From: Aliirhizobium smilacinae | GTDB taxonomy: Bacteria > Pseudomonadota > Alphaproteobacteria > Rhizobiales > Rhizobiaceae | Assembly (NCBI RefSeq): GCF_006335145.1 | Contig: NZ_VDMN01000003.1 | Span: 186,001-250,000 of the forward strand | Length of the DNA: 64,000 nucleotides | Direction: 5' to 3' | In this document: in pieces, positions 17,082-26,788 of the stretch | Layout of the letters: the number at the start of each line of letters is the position of its first letter | Numbering within the stretch: the stretch's first letter is position 1 | Program-made: the position numbers and the translations under genes | Notes under the pieces: model-generated | Seen by the model: only the letters and a program-made list of their open reading frames with translations | Told to the model about the DNA's origin: nothing | Databases searched by the model: none

Positions 17082-17113
17082 ATAATGTCTATTAATGATT
17101 AATATCCACTTAA
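17082..17113 (-). promoter_or_regulatory. CtrA box and -10 upstream of the candidate sRNA
   Basis: TTAA-TATCCAC-TTAA (17099-17113) is a second exact TTAA-N7-TTAA match in the same intergenic gap. The -10-like hexamer CATTAT lies at 17087-17082 on the minus strand, just before the predicted RNA start. Confidence 0.55.
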
Positions 17114-17149
17114 AATCCCCAGGAGATACTTGGGTATTTGTCGTTAGAC

Positions 17150-17341
17150 TCATTTCTTAAAGAGACTGTCAGCTGCCATTCGGCCGGCTTGTTTCTTCAT
17201 TTTGTCCGCCTCCAGTCTCTCGATCTCCTGCCTGAGAAGGTCGATGCGGGCATCGAGATCACCCACCGACAGAATCGATAGATCCGAGCCTATCTCGTGG
17301 GCGATTTTCTTTGCTGGGCGATCGTCGTCGAAAAATGTCAT
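17150..17341 (-). CDS. DUF1192 family protein
   Basis: A 63-residue acidic and basic helical protein (MTFFDDDRPAKKIAHEIGSD...). It contains the DUF1192 segment LDARIDLLRQEIERLEAD, a short coiled coil. The function is unknown, but in rhizobia the family commonly sits beside the DUF1465 (rcdA) gene, as here. It begins 2 bp after the stop of the MFS gene, so it is probably the second gene of that transcript. Confidence 0.8.
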   Translation of the reverse strand: MTFFDDDRPAKKIAHEIGSDLSILSVGDLDARIDLLRQEIERLEADKMKKQAGRMAADSLFKK

Positions 17342-17343
17342 CC

Positions 17344-18615
17344 TCAGTTCCTCCGGTCTTCGCTCGTTCCCTCGGCCGGTACCGACCGTGGATCAAGCGC
17401 AATCCCTTCCGGCGTCGTCATCGGCGAGGTGGCGGCAGGAGCCACGCTATAGGCGTCGCGATGTTCTGCAGGTACCGGTGCGCGCTGGCGGCTGCGGAAG
17501 ATGGCGTAGGCGGTGATCAGAATATGCGCGATCGCGGTGACGAGGAAGAGCGCATAGGGTCCCGCCCAGCTCATGACCGGGCCGCCGAGGGTCGGGCCGA
17601 TGATCGTGCCGATGCCGTAGAGCAGCAGGAGGCCACCGGAAACCTTGACGAAATCTTCCGGCGCAGCGAAGTCGTTCGCGTGGGCGACGGCGATCGGATA
17701 AAGCGCGTTCGCTGCGGCGCCGTAGATCGCCACAAGAACGATGATCCCATAGGCATCGGTCGGCCGTACCATGGCGACGACAAGTCCTGCCAGTGCGGCG
17801 GCTGCGGAGAGGCCTGCCAGAACATGGCGTCTATCCATGCGATCGGAGAGCCGACCTGCAGGAAACTGCATGATCGCGCCGGCAAAGATGGTGATCGTTA
17901 CCATCGCTGCGACGGCTCCTTGGGAGAGGCCGGCGCGGCTGGCAAAGACTGCAGCAAGAGTGCCGTAAGCGCCATTGGCGATGCCAATCAGCAGGATGCC
18001 TATGCAGGATATCGGTGAGTTCCTGAACAATCCCCTCAGATCCAGCTTGGCGCGTTTGAGCGGTTGCGGCGAGGCGGCCTTGGACAAGGTCGTGGGCAGG
18101 GCTGCAACGCTGTAGAGGATGCCGCAGATCATGAATAGCGTCGTCGTCGTGACATCCGAGAAGGGGACCAGCATCTGGCCGCCGACGACGCCGAACAGGG
18201 TGATGGATATGTAGAAGGAAAAAATCGTGCCGCGGTTTTCCGGCGTCGCACGCTCGTTCAGCCAGCTTTCGATGATCATCGACGTGCCAGCGGTGCAGAA
18301 GCCGGTGATTGCCCTCAAAGTGAGCCATGCGGCCTGATCCACCAGCAGGCCTGTCAGCAACACGTTCAGGCAGATCAGCGCGAGGAAACCTGAAAAGGCG
18401 CGAACATGGCCGATCCTGCGCACCACATTCGGGGCGACGAAACAGCCGATGACGAAGCCGGCAGCCCAGGTCGTGCCAAGAAGGCCGAGCGTCTCGTTGG
18501 AATAACCTTCCAGAGTGCCCCTCAACGGCAGCAGCAGCCCTTGAAGGCCGTTGCCGAGGAAAAGAAAGAGCGTACCGGTTAAAAGGGCGAGGACGGGAAG
18601 AAGATTTCGACTCAT
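17344..18615 (-). CDS. MFS transporter
   Basis: A 423-residue major facilitator superfamily protein with 12 predicted membrane segments. The first half contains FCTAGTSMIIESWLNERATP and the second FPAGRLSDRMDRRHVL, a conserved MFS loop. The layout resembles the YcaD/UMF branch, whose substrates are poorly known. The start at MSRNLLPV was chosen so that the first membrane helix begins near residue 5. It is followed by the DUF1192 gene at 2 bp, in a likely operon. Confidence 0.88.
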   Translation of the reverse strand: MSRNLLPVLALLTGTLFLFLGNGLQGLLLPLRGTLEGYSNETLGLLGTTWAAGFVIGCFVAPNVVRRIGHVRAFSGFLALICLNVLLTGLLVDQAAWLTLRAITGFCTAGTSMIIESWLNERATPENRGTIFSFYISITLFGVVGGQMLVPFSDVTTTTLFMICGILYSVAALPTTLSKAASPQPLKRAKLDLRGLFRNSPISCIGILLIGIANGAYGTLAAVFASRAGLSQGAVAAMVTITIFAGAIMQFPAGRLSDRMDRRHVLAGLSAAAALAGLVVAMVRPTDAYGIIVLVAIYGAAANALYPIAVAHANDFAAPEDFVKVSGGLLLLYGIGTIIGPTLGGPVMSWAGPYALFLVTAIAHILITAYAIFRSRQRAPVPAEHRDAYSVAPAATSPMTTPEGIALDPRSVPAEGTSEDRRN

Positions 18616-18817
18616 CGGCTCACAATAGGTTCGTGTCAAACAATCGGTTGCGCCGTTTCCGCCGGCCAGACATGTTGCGCCTTGCCGAGGAGAACGGTAA
18701 CGAAGGGTAGGGCGTTCAATTGATTTATATGTCTGCCCCTCCCCAAGCCTATCTGTGGTGTAGTTTAAAAATGTCTACCCTGTGGCGACCAGGGAAAAGA
18801 CCTTCGCCGGATGATAA

Positions 18818-18979
18818 ATGACCAAAGCAATTTCCATCCTTCTCATCCTCGCCATGGGTGTCCAGATCATCAAGCCGCTCGGCTTTCCCGGCCTCAAGCG
18901 ACGCACGGATTTCTGGAAGCTGGCGCTTTTCGCATTCGCGATCTGGACCGTTGCCCTGTTGGGGCGTGAGTTCTTCTGA
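18818..18979 (+). CDS. 53-residue membrane peptide
   Basis: A coding region of 53 codons: MTKAISILLILAMGVQIIKP, then a short basic loop (GLKRRTDF) and a second hydrophobic segment (WKLALFAFAIWTVALLG), ending REFF. This is a helical hairpin in the inner membrane. Codon use is like the neighbours. Its stop codon abuts the stop of the convergent PhzF gene with no gap, which supports it being real. The function is unknown. Confidence 0.65.
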   Translation: MTKAISILLILAMGVQIIKPLGFPGLKRRTDFWKLALFAFAIWTVALLGREFF

Positions 18980-19897
18980 TCAATATTCGACACTGCCGCG
19001 CATGACGAAGACACATCGGCCGCTGATCCTGACATCGGTGACCTTGCCCTGCTGCTTGATGATGTCGAGTTCTATGACGCTCCTGCGGCCCATCTCCACG
19101 CCCTGCTCGATAGTCAGGCGGGTGCGGATATCGGCCTCGGGCATATTGGCAACCAGATAGGCGGCAAGCGCACCTGATGCACTGCCGGTTGCCGGATCTT
19201 CCGGGACATCGTCCAGTGGGGCGAACATGCGCGCACGGATATGGTCCGGCCGTGACGGATCGCGGACATAGAGAAACACGGAAAAGCCCAGGCCATTGCC
19301 GGGATGGCGGGTCGCTGCTTGGCGGAAAGCGGAGAGGTTGGGGCGGGACCGACCGAGGGCATCCAGGCCATCCAGTTCGGCAAGCACGAAACCGAGGCCG
19401 ACGGAGGCGAAGATCGGCTCATGCGGATCGGTGCGGACATGTGCTGTATCGATCGAAGCGCAAGCAGCTACCAGATCTGCCGCAACTGTATCTCCGGTTT
19501 CAAGTGATCGCGGTGCGCGGATGGAGGTGGCGGTGACCATCCCGCCTTCGCGCTTCAAATCGACCTCGACGAGACCTGCAGCCTCCTCGAAGCGGAGGTT
19601 GTCCCCGACGGGTTTACCGAAAATGCTCGCGTTCTGGCCGAGAACATAGGCTGTGCCGACATTCGGGTGGCCCGCGAAAGGGACTTCCATCGTCGGTGTG
19701 AATATCCGGACACGGGCGCTGTTGGCGGAGTCCTCAGGCGGTAAAACGAATGTGCTTTCCGAGTAACCGAATTCGGTTGCGATCTGCTGCATCTGCTCTG
19801 TAGTCAGGCCGCGGGCATCGGTGATGACCGCAAGCGGATTGCCGGTAAAACGTTCGGCGGTGAAGACATCGACGGTGACGAATTCGACGGTGGGCAT
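18980..19897 (-). CDS. PhzF family isomerase
   Basis: A 305-residue member of the PhzF/diaminopimelate-epimerase-like fold. The N-terminal [17 protein letters not shown] signature and the following [13 protein letters not shown] (with the family Glu) are clear. Later come [13 protein letters not shown] and [16 protein letters not shown], the second half-domain motifs. No phenazine genes are nearby, so a small-molecule isomerase of unknown substrate is the safest call. The Met start at 19897 is preceded by GGAGA; a TTG codon four codons upstream is a weaker choice. Confidence 0.88.
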   Translation of the reverse strand: MPTVEFVTVDVFTAERFTGNPLAVITDARGLTTEQMQQIATEFGYSESTFVLPPEDSANSARVRIFTPTMEVPFAGHPNVGTAYVLGQNASIFGKPVGDNLRFEEAAGLVEVDLKREGGMVTATSIRAPRSLETGDTVAADLVAACASIDTAHVRTDPHEPIFASVGLGFVLAELDGLDALGRSRPNLSAFRQAATRHPGNGLGFSVFLYVRDPSRPDHIRARMFAPLDDVPEDPATGSASGALAAYLVANMPEADIRTRLTIEQGVEMGRRSVIELDIIKQQGKVTDVRISGRCVFVMRGSVEY

Positions 19898-19982
19898 GGC
19901 ATTCTCCAACTCAAGAGAAGCAATGCTAGGCGGGGGCGATGCGGCTCACCAGTCAAACTTTGTGATGGTATCAATTAACGGA

Positions 19983-20010
19983 AAAACCGCGCCGTTGCCG
20001 ACGCGGTTTT
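19983..20010 (-). terminator. terminator after the class I aldolase gene
   Basis: AAAACCGCG and CGCGGTTTT form a 9-bp stem. On the minus strand it ends in a T tract, about 70 bp after the aldolase stop. It is symmetric and could also act on the other strand. Confidence 0.8.
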
Positions 20011-20081
20011 CTCCCTCCCTGCAGCATCCGCGCCCTTTGGGGCTGCGGACCGGCTGCAACGATTGCGATGAGACAAGCGGA

Positions 20082-21107
20082 TTACGCTGCCTTCTCGAGA
20101 TCCTTTTTCCAGCTGCCATTGGCGGCAAGCGTGTTCATCTCGGCGCGGTGCTGGAAAGCGCGCTGGCCGGCTGCGACGTTCTCGGACTTGCCGCCCCAGG
20201 CCTTGAGGGCGGTTTCCTGCAGCGCGCGGCCATAGGAATAGGTCAGCTTCCAAGGCAGGTCGTAACCGGCAACCATGGCCGACAGGTGGGCCGTTGCTTC
20301 TTCCGAGGTCTGGCCGCCGGAGAGGAAGGCAATTCCCGGTACGGAGGCAGGTACGGTCGCCTTCAGCACCTTGACCGTACGTTCGGCGACTTCCTCGACG
20401 GACGCCTTGCGGGCCTTGATGCCGTCGATCACCATGTTCGGCTTCAGGATCATGCCTTCGAGATCGACGCGGGCGTCGAACAGATCGGCGAATACGGTCT
20501 GCAGCACGTGCTGGGTTACTTCGGCGCAGCGGTTGATGTCATGGTCGCCGGGCGTGCCGTCCATCATCACTTCCGGCTCGACGATCGGTACGATTTCAGC
20601 CTGCTGGCAAAGTGCTGCATAACGAGCGAGAGATTGTGAGTTGGCCTTGATCGAACCCCAGCTCGGACGGTGGTCACCGATGGTGATGACGCCGCGCCAC
20701 TTGGCGAAACGCGCACCGGCTTCGCGATATTTGCGCAAGCGCTCATAAAGGCCATCGAGGCCTTCGGTAATAAATTCATGCGGGTGCAGGGCCATCGGCT
20801 TCGCGCCGATATCGACCTTGATGCCGGGGATGGAGCCGGCGGCGGTCATGAGGTCAACGAACGGGGTGCCGTCGGCTGCCTTCTGATAGAGGGTTTCCTC
20901 ATAAAGGATAACGCCGGAAATGCAGTTCTTCATTGCAGATTCAGTGCGGAACAGCATCTCGCGGTAGTCGCGGCGGCTCTCTTCGGTGGATGCGATACCG
21001 ATGCTATCGAAGCGCTTTTTGATCGTTCCGGTGGATTCGTCGGCGGCCAGAAGGCCCTTGCCGTTCGACACCATCTTGAGTGCAATATCTTCCAGACGTT
21101 CGGTCAT
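20082..21107 (-). CDS. fbaB: class I fructose-bisphosphate aldolase
   Basis: A 341-residue Schiff-base aldolase that splits fructose-1,6-bisphosphate to two triose phosphates. The N-terminal GLLAADESTGTIKKRFDSIG and the Schiff-base lysine region GMILKPNMVIDG are diagnostic, as are IVEPEVMMDG and LSGGQTSEEATAHL. Length is normal for the eukaryote-like class I form. The symbol follows rhizobial usage and is a convention, not proof of orthology with E. coli fbaB. It lies downstream of pgk on the same strand, with an AT-rich palindromic region between them. Confidence 0.93.
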   Translation of the reverse strand: MTERLEDIALKMVSNGKGLLAADESTGTIKKRFDSIGIASTEESRRDYREMLFRTESAMKNCISGVILYEETLYQKAADGTPFVDLMTAAGSIPGIKVDIGAKPMALHPHEFITEGLDGLYERLRKYREAGARFAKWRGVITIGDHRPSWGSIKANSQSLARYAALCQQAEIVPIVEPEVMMDGTPGDHDINRCAEVTQHVLQTVFADLFDARVDLEGMILKPNMVIDGIKARKASVEEVAERTVKVLKATVPASVPGIAFLSGGQTSEEATAHLSAMVAGYDLPWKLTYSYGRALQETALKAWGGKSENVAAGQRAFQHRAEMNTLAANGSWKKDLEKAA

Positions 21108-21182
21108 TAGTCGATCTCCAACACTTGATATCTGAGCGGATACCAGATGTGGAGCGGAAGTAAATCCGGTGCTAAATATTTG

Positions 21183-21230
21183 AAACGATTGAATTCAATT
21201 CAATCGTTTAAAATATCTAAATATTTTAAA
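21183..21230. promoter_or_regulatory. two overlapping palindromes upstream of the aldolase gene
   Basis: First palindrome (21183-21209): 13-bp arms AAACGATTGAATT and AATTCAATCGTTT around one central C. Second (21207-21230): 10-bp arms TTTAAAATAT and ATATTTTAAA around CTAA. Both are exact. They lie 76-123 bp upstream of the aldolase ATG on its coding strand and are very AT-rich for this genome. They look like a regulator-binding region. Confidence 0.6.
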
Positions 21231-21245
21231 CGGGTCTTGAAACGC

Positions 21246-21273
21246 GAATGCGCGGAGTTATCTCCGCGCATTC
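21246..21273 (-). terminator. hairpin after pgk
   Basis: GAATGCGCGGAG and CTCCGCGCATTC make an exact 12-bp stem with a TTAT loop, 28 bp after the pgk stop. There is no T tract, so it may be an mRNA-end stabiliser rather than an intrinsic terminator. Confidence 0.5.
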
Positions 21274-21301
21274 TAGTTGTGGTAGAGATGGAAAACGCCG
21301 C

Positions 21302-22504
21302 TCAGGCCGTCTTGGAGAGGACCGCCACGCCGGGCAGTTCCTTGCCTTCCATCCATTCGAGGAAAGCGCCGCCGGCGGTCGAGATGTAGGTGAAGTCATC
21401 GACAACGCCTGCATGGTTGAGGGCTGCGACGGTATCACCACCACCGGCGACCGACACCAGCTTGCCGGCCTTCGTCTGTTCAGCGGCGAACTTGGCGGCA
21501 GAGACGGTTGCTGTATCGAACGGGGTGATTTCGAAGGCGCCGAGCGGGCCGTTCCAGACCAGCGTGGACGCCTTGGCGATCCATTCGTTGATGGCTTCGA
21601 CCGACTTCGGCCCCACGTCCAGCGCCATGGCATCTGCCGGGATGGCTTCGATGGCAACGGTCTCGTTTGCGGCATTGGCCTTGAACTCGCGGGCGACGAC
21701 GGCATCGACCGGGAGGACGATGGCGCAGCCGGCGCTTTCTGCTTCAGCCATGATCGCCTTGGCGGTTTCACCGAGATCATGTTCGCAGAGCGACTTGCCG
21801 ACATTGATGCCTTGTGCCGCGATGAAGGTGTTGGCCATGCCACCGCCGATGACGAGCGCGTCTACCTTCTTCACGAGGTTCTGCAGAAGGTCGATCTTGC
21901 TGGAGACCTTTGCGCCGCCGACGATGGCAACGACCGGACGGGCAGGGGCGCCGAGACCCTTTTCCAGGGCTTCGAGTTCAGCCTGCATGGTGCGGCCGGC
22001 ATAGGCGGGCAGGTGATGGGCCAGGCCTTCGGTTGAGGCATGGGCGCGGTGGGCGGCGGAGAAGGCGTCGTTGACGTAGATATCGCCGTTCTTGGCAAGC
22101 TCCTGCGTGAATTCCGCGTCGTTCTTTTCCTCGCCCTTGTGGAAGCGGGTGTTTTCGAGCAGCAGGATATCGCCGTCCTTCATCGAGGCGACGGCCTTTT
22201 CGGCGTCTTGGCCGATGCAGTCGGCAGCAAAGAGGATCTTGGTGCCGAGCACTTCATTGACGGCCGGAATGATCAGCGAGAGCGACATGTCGGCGACCGG
22301 CTCACCCTTGGGGCGGCCGAAGTGGGCAAGCAGGATGACCTTGGCGCCCTTTTTCGACAGTTCAAGGATCGTCGGGGCAACGCGCTCGATGCGGGTCTTG
22401 TCGGTCACCTTTCCATCGGCAACCGGTACGTTGAGATCGACGCGTACGAGAATGCGTTTGCCTGCGGGGCTGCTGATGTCGTCAATAGTCTTGAATGCCG
22501 GCAT
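21302..22504 (-). CDS. pgk: phosphoglycerate kinase
   Basis: A 400-residue glycolytic kinase that makes ATP from 1,3-bisphosphoglycerate and ADP. Diagnostic segments are [13 protein letters not shown] (about residues 14-26), [26 protein letters not shown] and, near the C-terminus, [13 protein letters not shown]. Length is complete. It lies upstream of the class I aldolase and downstream of the antiporter gene on the same strand; the usual neighbours gap and tkt are further along, separated by the insertion sequence and other genes. Confidence 0.97.
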   Translation of the reverse strand: MPAFKTIDDISSPAGKRILVRVDLNVPVADGKVTDKTRIERVAPTILELSKKGAKVILLAHFGRPKGEPVADMSLSLIIPAVNEVLGTKILFAADCIGQDAEKAVASMKDGDILLLENTRFHKGEEKNDAEFTQELAKNGDIYVNDAFSAAHRAHASTEGLAHHLPAYAGRTMQAELEALEKGLGAPARPVVAIVGGAKVSSKIDLLQNLVKKVDALVIGGGMANTFIAAQGINVGKSLCEHDLGETAKAIMAEAESAGCAIVLPVDAVVAREFKANAANETVAIEAIPADAMALDVGPKSVEAINEWIAKASTLVWNGPLGAFEITPFDTATVSAAKFAAEQTKAGKLVSVAGGGDTVAALNHAGVVDDFTYISTAGGAFLEWMEGKELPGVAVLSKTA

Positions 22505-22637
22505 GGGCTAATCCACTCCTTGAGTGCTGAAATAGGACCGAACGCCCGCAGGCGACCGGCCGCTGAAACTGGGCGGACCATACTATGGTTGCGGCCCGAC
22601 GCAAGGGTGCCAAGAGCCGCAGTTTCCGGTCCGTGAT

Positions 22638-24461
22638 CTAATGTTGCGGCGGCGGTATCGGCCTGCCGCGGTATTTGCGGATAAGATCGCGCACGCGGTG
22701 GGCGATGTCGCGCATGTTGATGAAAATCGGCAGCTTGGTCGTCGGTTCCACCGGCTCCAGCGAGACGCCGATGGAGCGGATGTGGTTCATTTCATCGACT
22801 TCGCGGACGATGAGAATGATGGAGCCGAAGCGCATCCGGTCAGCATATTCAGCCTTGCCACCGAGCCGGGCGACCATCAGTTCGCCGACCGTCACGCTCT
22901 GCTCCGTGGCTGACAGCAGGCCGGGGCCATACGCGGCGTCGAGTTCCTTGGCGGGGCGGGTGGGCGAAATCGCAAAGGCGCCAAAAAATTCCTCGTCGTT
23001 CTCATCCAGAGGCACGCGAGCCGCGAACAGCCGGTCGAGCAGCTTTGTGTAGGTTGGGGCGACGAAGAGATAGACCTGATCGCTTTCCTTCAGCCGGCCG
23101 GCATATTGATAACGGATGCTCTTGCCGTCGCGGATGACAAGCGACGGCATGGCCCATCGCGGAATGCGCTCGCCGCTCAGGATGGGGCTGTCCTTGATGA
23201 CGCGATAGGAAACGAGTTCGTGCTGGGCGGCGCCCGGAAGATCAAGCTCGATCTTTTCCACCGCGCCTATGCGCGGGGGGATGATGAGGCCGAGATAGTT
23301 GGCCACCGGTTTGATCGTCCAGCCCTGTACCAAAAGCGAGACAAGCACGATGATGAAGGTGACGTTGAAATAGAGTTCGCCGTTTTCGACCCCGCTTAAG
23401 AGCGGCATGATGGCAAGCAGTATGGATACCGCGCCGCGCAGGCCGACCCAGGCGACGAAACCGATTTCCTGCTGGGTGAAGTCATAGGGCAGCAGGCTCA
23501 GCCATACCGCAATCGGGCGGGCGGCGAAGATCAGGAAAAGTGCCAGGCCGACAGCGGGCAGGAAAATGCTCGGGAATTGCGATGGCGTGGCAAGCAGGCC
23601 GAGCACCAGGAACATGATGATCTGCGCGAGCCAGGTCAGCCCTTCGTTGAAGCGCTTGATCTGCTGCTTGGCGAACATTTTTCGATTGCCCGCATACATG
23701 CCGGCGACATAGACGGCGAGGAAGCCGCTGCCCCCCAGCGCACCGGTAAAGGAAAAGACCAGAAGCGCCAGCGTCAGCACAAAGATCGGAGCCAAGCCAC
23801 GGTCGGAGGTGAAGCGGTTGAGAATGGCGACTATCATCATGCCGCCGAGAATGCCGAAGATGACCCCGAGCCCCATTTCCTCGAAGAAGGTGAGGAAAAA
23901 ATGCAGGTCGATGCCGGAAAGGCGCTGGCCGGTCCCGATCAGTTCGGCAATCGCGATGGTCAGGAAAATAGCCATAGGATCGTTGGTGCCGGATTCGACC
24001 TCGAGCGTGGAGCGCACCTTGTCGCGGATGTTGATGCCACCGATGCGCAGTAGGAAGAAGACGGCTGCTGCATCGGTGGAGGCGACGATCGATCCCAGAA
24101 GCATGCCTTCCAGCCAGCCGAAACCGAGAAACAGCGCGGCGGCGAAGGCGAATATGCTGGCGGTCAGGAGGACGCCGACGGTCGCCAGTGTGATGGCCGG
24201 TATTGCCGCGATCCGGAAGGAATGGACGGGCGTGATGAAGCCGGAATCGAACAGGATGACGGCCAGAGCCAGCGAGCCCAGCATGAAGGTAAACGGATAG
24301 TTGGAGAACTGTATTCCTAACCCGTCGACACCAGCCAAAAGGCCGATCGCCAGGAAGACGAGAAGAAGCGGTGCGCCGAAGCGAAAGGCGAGGAGGCTTG
24401 AGAAGGCGGAAACCAGCACCAGAAGAGTGCCGATCAGCAATACGATATAAAACGCCTCCAA
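22638..24461 (-). CDS. potassium/proton antiporter (CPA1, NhaP2/CvrA type)
   Basis: A 607-residue transporter with about 12 membrane segments (first 400 residues). It shows the CPA1 exchanger motif ILFDSGFITPVHSF in segment 3-4 and STDAAAVFFLLR, where the acidic residue is expected to carry the cation. The C-terminal 200 residues form a cytoplasmic regulatory region (LVSYRVIKDSPILSGERIPR) typical of TrkA-C-containing K+/H+ antiporters. Length fits that family. It lies 133 bp upstream of pgk and is probably a separate transcript. Confidence 0.87.
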   Translation of the reverse strand: MEAFYIVLLIGTLLVLVSAFSSLLAFRFGAPLLLVFLAIGLLAGVDGLGIQFSNYPFTFMLGSLALAVILFDSGFITPVHSFRIAAIPAITLATVGVLLTASIFAFAAALFLGFGWLEGMLLGSIVASTDAAAVFFLLRIGGINIRDKVRSTLEVESGTNDPMAIFLTIAIAELIGTGQRLSGIDLHFFLTFFEEMGLGVIFGILGGMMIVAILNRFTSDRGLAPIFVLTLALLVFSFTGALGGSGFLAVYVAGMYAGNRKMFAKQQIKRFNEGLTWLAQIIMFLVLGLLATPSQFPSIFLPAVGLALFLIFAARPIAVWLSLLPYDFTQQEIGFVAWVGLRGAVSILLAIMPLLSGVENGELYFNVTFIIVLVSLLVQGWTIKPVANYLGLIIPPRIGAVEKIELDLPGAAQHELVSYRVIKDSPILSGERIPRWAMPSLVIRDGKSIRYQYAGRLKESDQVYLFVAPTYTKLLDRLFAARVPLDENDEEFFGAFAISPTRPAKELDAAYGPGLLSATEQSVTVGELMVARLGGKAEYADRMRFGSIILIVREVDEMNHIRSIGVSLEPVEPTTKLPIFINMRDIAHRVRDLIRKYRGRPIPPPQH

Positions 24462-24937
24462 CGGCCTCGACCTCTTTGTTTGCCACGCTGCTTCCGGCTC
24501 GTCGGCAACACCTGAGGGCCGCGAAACCGTTTAAAGGCCGCGGATGCTGTGTCTGAGCGGGGGCAGATCCGGCGAAGCCGGAGCGAATCGTTACGGGTGG
24601 CAATTAGGCAGGAACAATTCCGGCAAGAGAAGGGCGGAGTGGAAAAAAGAGGGTCTCATGCCTCGGCGCTTTCAGCTTTTCAACGATCGATGAGCCCACA
24701 CGAAGGCGGAACCACATTGGGTTAGATAAGGTGGCTCCGCATTCGCAAGGCCTTCCGCATTTTCTCAGGACTTCCGGTCTTGCGGATGATCCTCGAGCCT
24801 CGGTTGTGTGAGAAAGCCATGAAGCGTTGGGACGCTTGAGCCGCTTTGCGGCGATTGCGAACATCAATTCCAGATTAATCCTTCTGAAGGAGAATCACAG
24901 AAAGCGTGATGTCAATTCAGGTTTACGGAGGCTTGTT
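24462..24937. other. 476-bp intergenic region upstream of the antiporter
   Basis: This holds the promoter of the minus-strand antiporter and the leader of the small gene that follows. I see a short hairpin (TCCGGC-GAA-GCCGGA, 24568-24582) and no convincing gene. An 87-codon minus-strand frame (24604-24867) has no family similarity I recognise and no ribosome site, so I do not call it. Confidence 0.5.
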
Positions 24938-25117
24938 ATGGTGGGCGGACTTGCCGAAGCCGTACCTTATCTTGTCGTTCTTGTGGCGTTCGGCCTCGTT
25001 TGGATCGTTGTGTCACGATACAAGTCGATTCACGATGTTCCGCGCAAGCAACAGGCATTGCTCGGACTAGGCTGGCTTGTTCTAGTTTACTTGTTTATTC
25101 TTGCTGTGTCCGAATGA
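24938..25117 (+). CDS. 59-residue membrane protein
   Basis: A 59-codon gene starting MVGGLAEAVPYLVVLVAFGL, with a second hydrophobic segment (LLGLGWLVLVYLFILAV) and a short basic loop between. GGAGG at 24927-24931 is well placed before the ATG. The insertion sequence begins 8 bp after its stop, so the element landed beside but not inside it. The function is unknown. Confidence 0.65.
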   Translation: MVGGLAEAVPYLVVLVAFGLVWIVVSRYKSIHDVPRKQQALLGLGWLVLVYLFILAVSE

Positions 25118-25125
25118 CCGCTTAG

Positions 25126-25149
25126 GGCCGATATCGTTGAAAAACTCGC
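25126..25149 (+). repeat. left terminal inverted repeat of the IS
   Basis: It begins GGCCGATATCGTTGAAAAAC and matches the reverse complement of 27351-27374 at 23 of 24 positions. Confidence 0.75.
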
Positions 25150-25246
25150 TGGATTGGCTGCTATTCCGCTCCCTTCTGACCTCTGAGCGGAATAGGTGTG
25201 CCATTCAACCCCGCGCTTCAGCGCAGGTTGTCGATCATTGCCGCTC

Positions 25247-26610
25247 TCAAGCGACAATGACACCATGCAGTGGCTTGAGTTTCGCCAGCCTCCTTAGGTT
25301 TTGCGCGGTTGCCGCAAGCAGGAATTCGTCTCGCGCACCGCATGGTCCCCGAAGTCTCAAACGCGCCATCCTCAGTATGCGTTTGAGGTGTGCAAACAGC
25401 ATCTCGACTTTCTTTCGGCGATGCCGTGACCGCTCGTATTCCGGCGTCGCAGCAATTGCTCGGGCGACATCACGGGCATCTTCATTGAGATCACGCGGTA
25501 TCTTACGCATCGGCATGTTGGGACAGCAGCGAGGCTTCAGTTCGCAGCGATCACAGTCCTTCTTGCTGGCACGGTAAAGCCGCGTCCCCTCCGCCGTGAT
25601 CCCTGATCGGGGTGTCGCATAGGTTCGACGGAACTGCTTCAGCTCCTTGCCCGCAGGACAGATGTAGCGATCATGCTCTGCCTCCCATGTGAAGTCGGAA
25701 CGCGAGAAAGTGCCGTCCGTCCTGTTCGATTTGTCGAAGACTGGGATATGTGGCGCAATCCTTCGCTCCTTGACTAGCCATGCGAGATTGTCGGCAGAAC
25801 CATAGGCACTATCGGCCGCGAGGTAATCAGGCCGCAAACCGAACCGGTTCTCCGTTCTGTCGAGCATCGTGCGGGATGCTCTGACTTCCGCTTGGCGGAT
25901 TGCCCGTGTCGCCTCCACGTCCAGAATGACGCCGTGGTCTGTATCGATCAGGTAATTGGTGGCGTAGGCGAAGAAAGCATGGCCTTTGTGGGCACCGGTC
26001 CATTGAGCGGCCGGATCGGACGGAGAGATGAACTTTGGCTTGACCGGCGAGGCAGCGCCGAATGCAGCATCATCGAGAACAGCAAGATATTCCTGCACCG
26101 AACGGCCAGCGTCTTCTCTGGCTTCCCACTCCGCTCCTGGGACAGAACGTTGCTTGTTGGCATCTGCCGCAATCAAGCTGGCATCAACGGCAAATCCTTC
26201 CGCGCCCACCAGTCCTTGCGCAAGGCAGCGCTCCACCACTGTCTCAAACATATGTCGCAGGATGTCGCTTTGCCGGAACCGACCATGGCGGTTTTTCGAG
26301 AAGCTGGAGTGATCGGGTACCTTTCCGTCAAGTCCGAGGTGGCAGAACCAGCGATAGGCGAGGTTAAGGTGAACCTCTTCACATAGTCGCCGCTCTGAGC
26401 GGATACCCATGGAATAGCCGATGATCAGCACATCAGTTCAGGATCAATCGAAGGACGGCCAGTGCTGCTGTAGAAAGGCTTCAACTGCGTTCTTACGCTG
26501 CCGAGTTCGAGATGGCGGTCGATCCCACGCAACATGTGGTCGAGGGGAACGTGATCATCAAGGCAGAAGTCGTAGAAGAGCTGCGCCGGAGCTGTCTGGC
26601 ATCCCATCAT
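25247..26610 (-). pseudogene. IS1182-type transposase, frameshifted near its N-terminus
   Basis: The N-terminal piece (26610 to about 26428) reads ...YSSTGRPSIDPELM and then stops after one more codon. The rest continues in another frame from a GTG at 26431: MLIIGYSMGIRSERRLCEEV, the normal next block of this family. Compared with the usual DPELMIRMLIIGY join, about 7 nt are missing, which explains the shift. Catalytic acidic residues are present in the second part: FAVDASLIAADAN, YLAADSAYGSADN and KVEMLFAHLKRILRMARLRL. It is probably inactive unless programmed frameshifting joins the parts. Confidence 0.8.
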
Positions 26611-26788
26611 CGCTCAATCCTCCGCAAATCAATGCAACGATTGAATCACGACATCGGTGGTCCAGCAATGCTGATCTTCCAACTTGCGACCGAACGCAGA
26701 CCCGCATTGTGAGGTCGATGGATTTCAACTTTATCCTGTGTAATGGTCTGCCCAAGTCCTACCAAATTCTGATTTAACCGAGTTCATT

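Noticed and set aside
24604..24867. 87-codon minus-strand frame upstream of the antiporter
   Set aside because: There is no ribosome site, no recognisable family and no coding bias.
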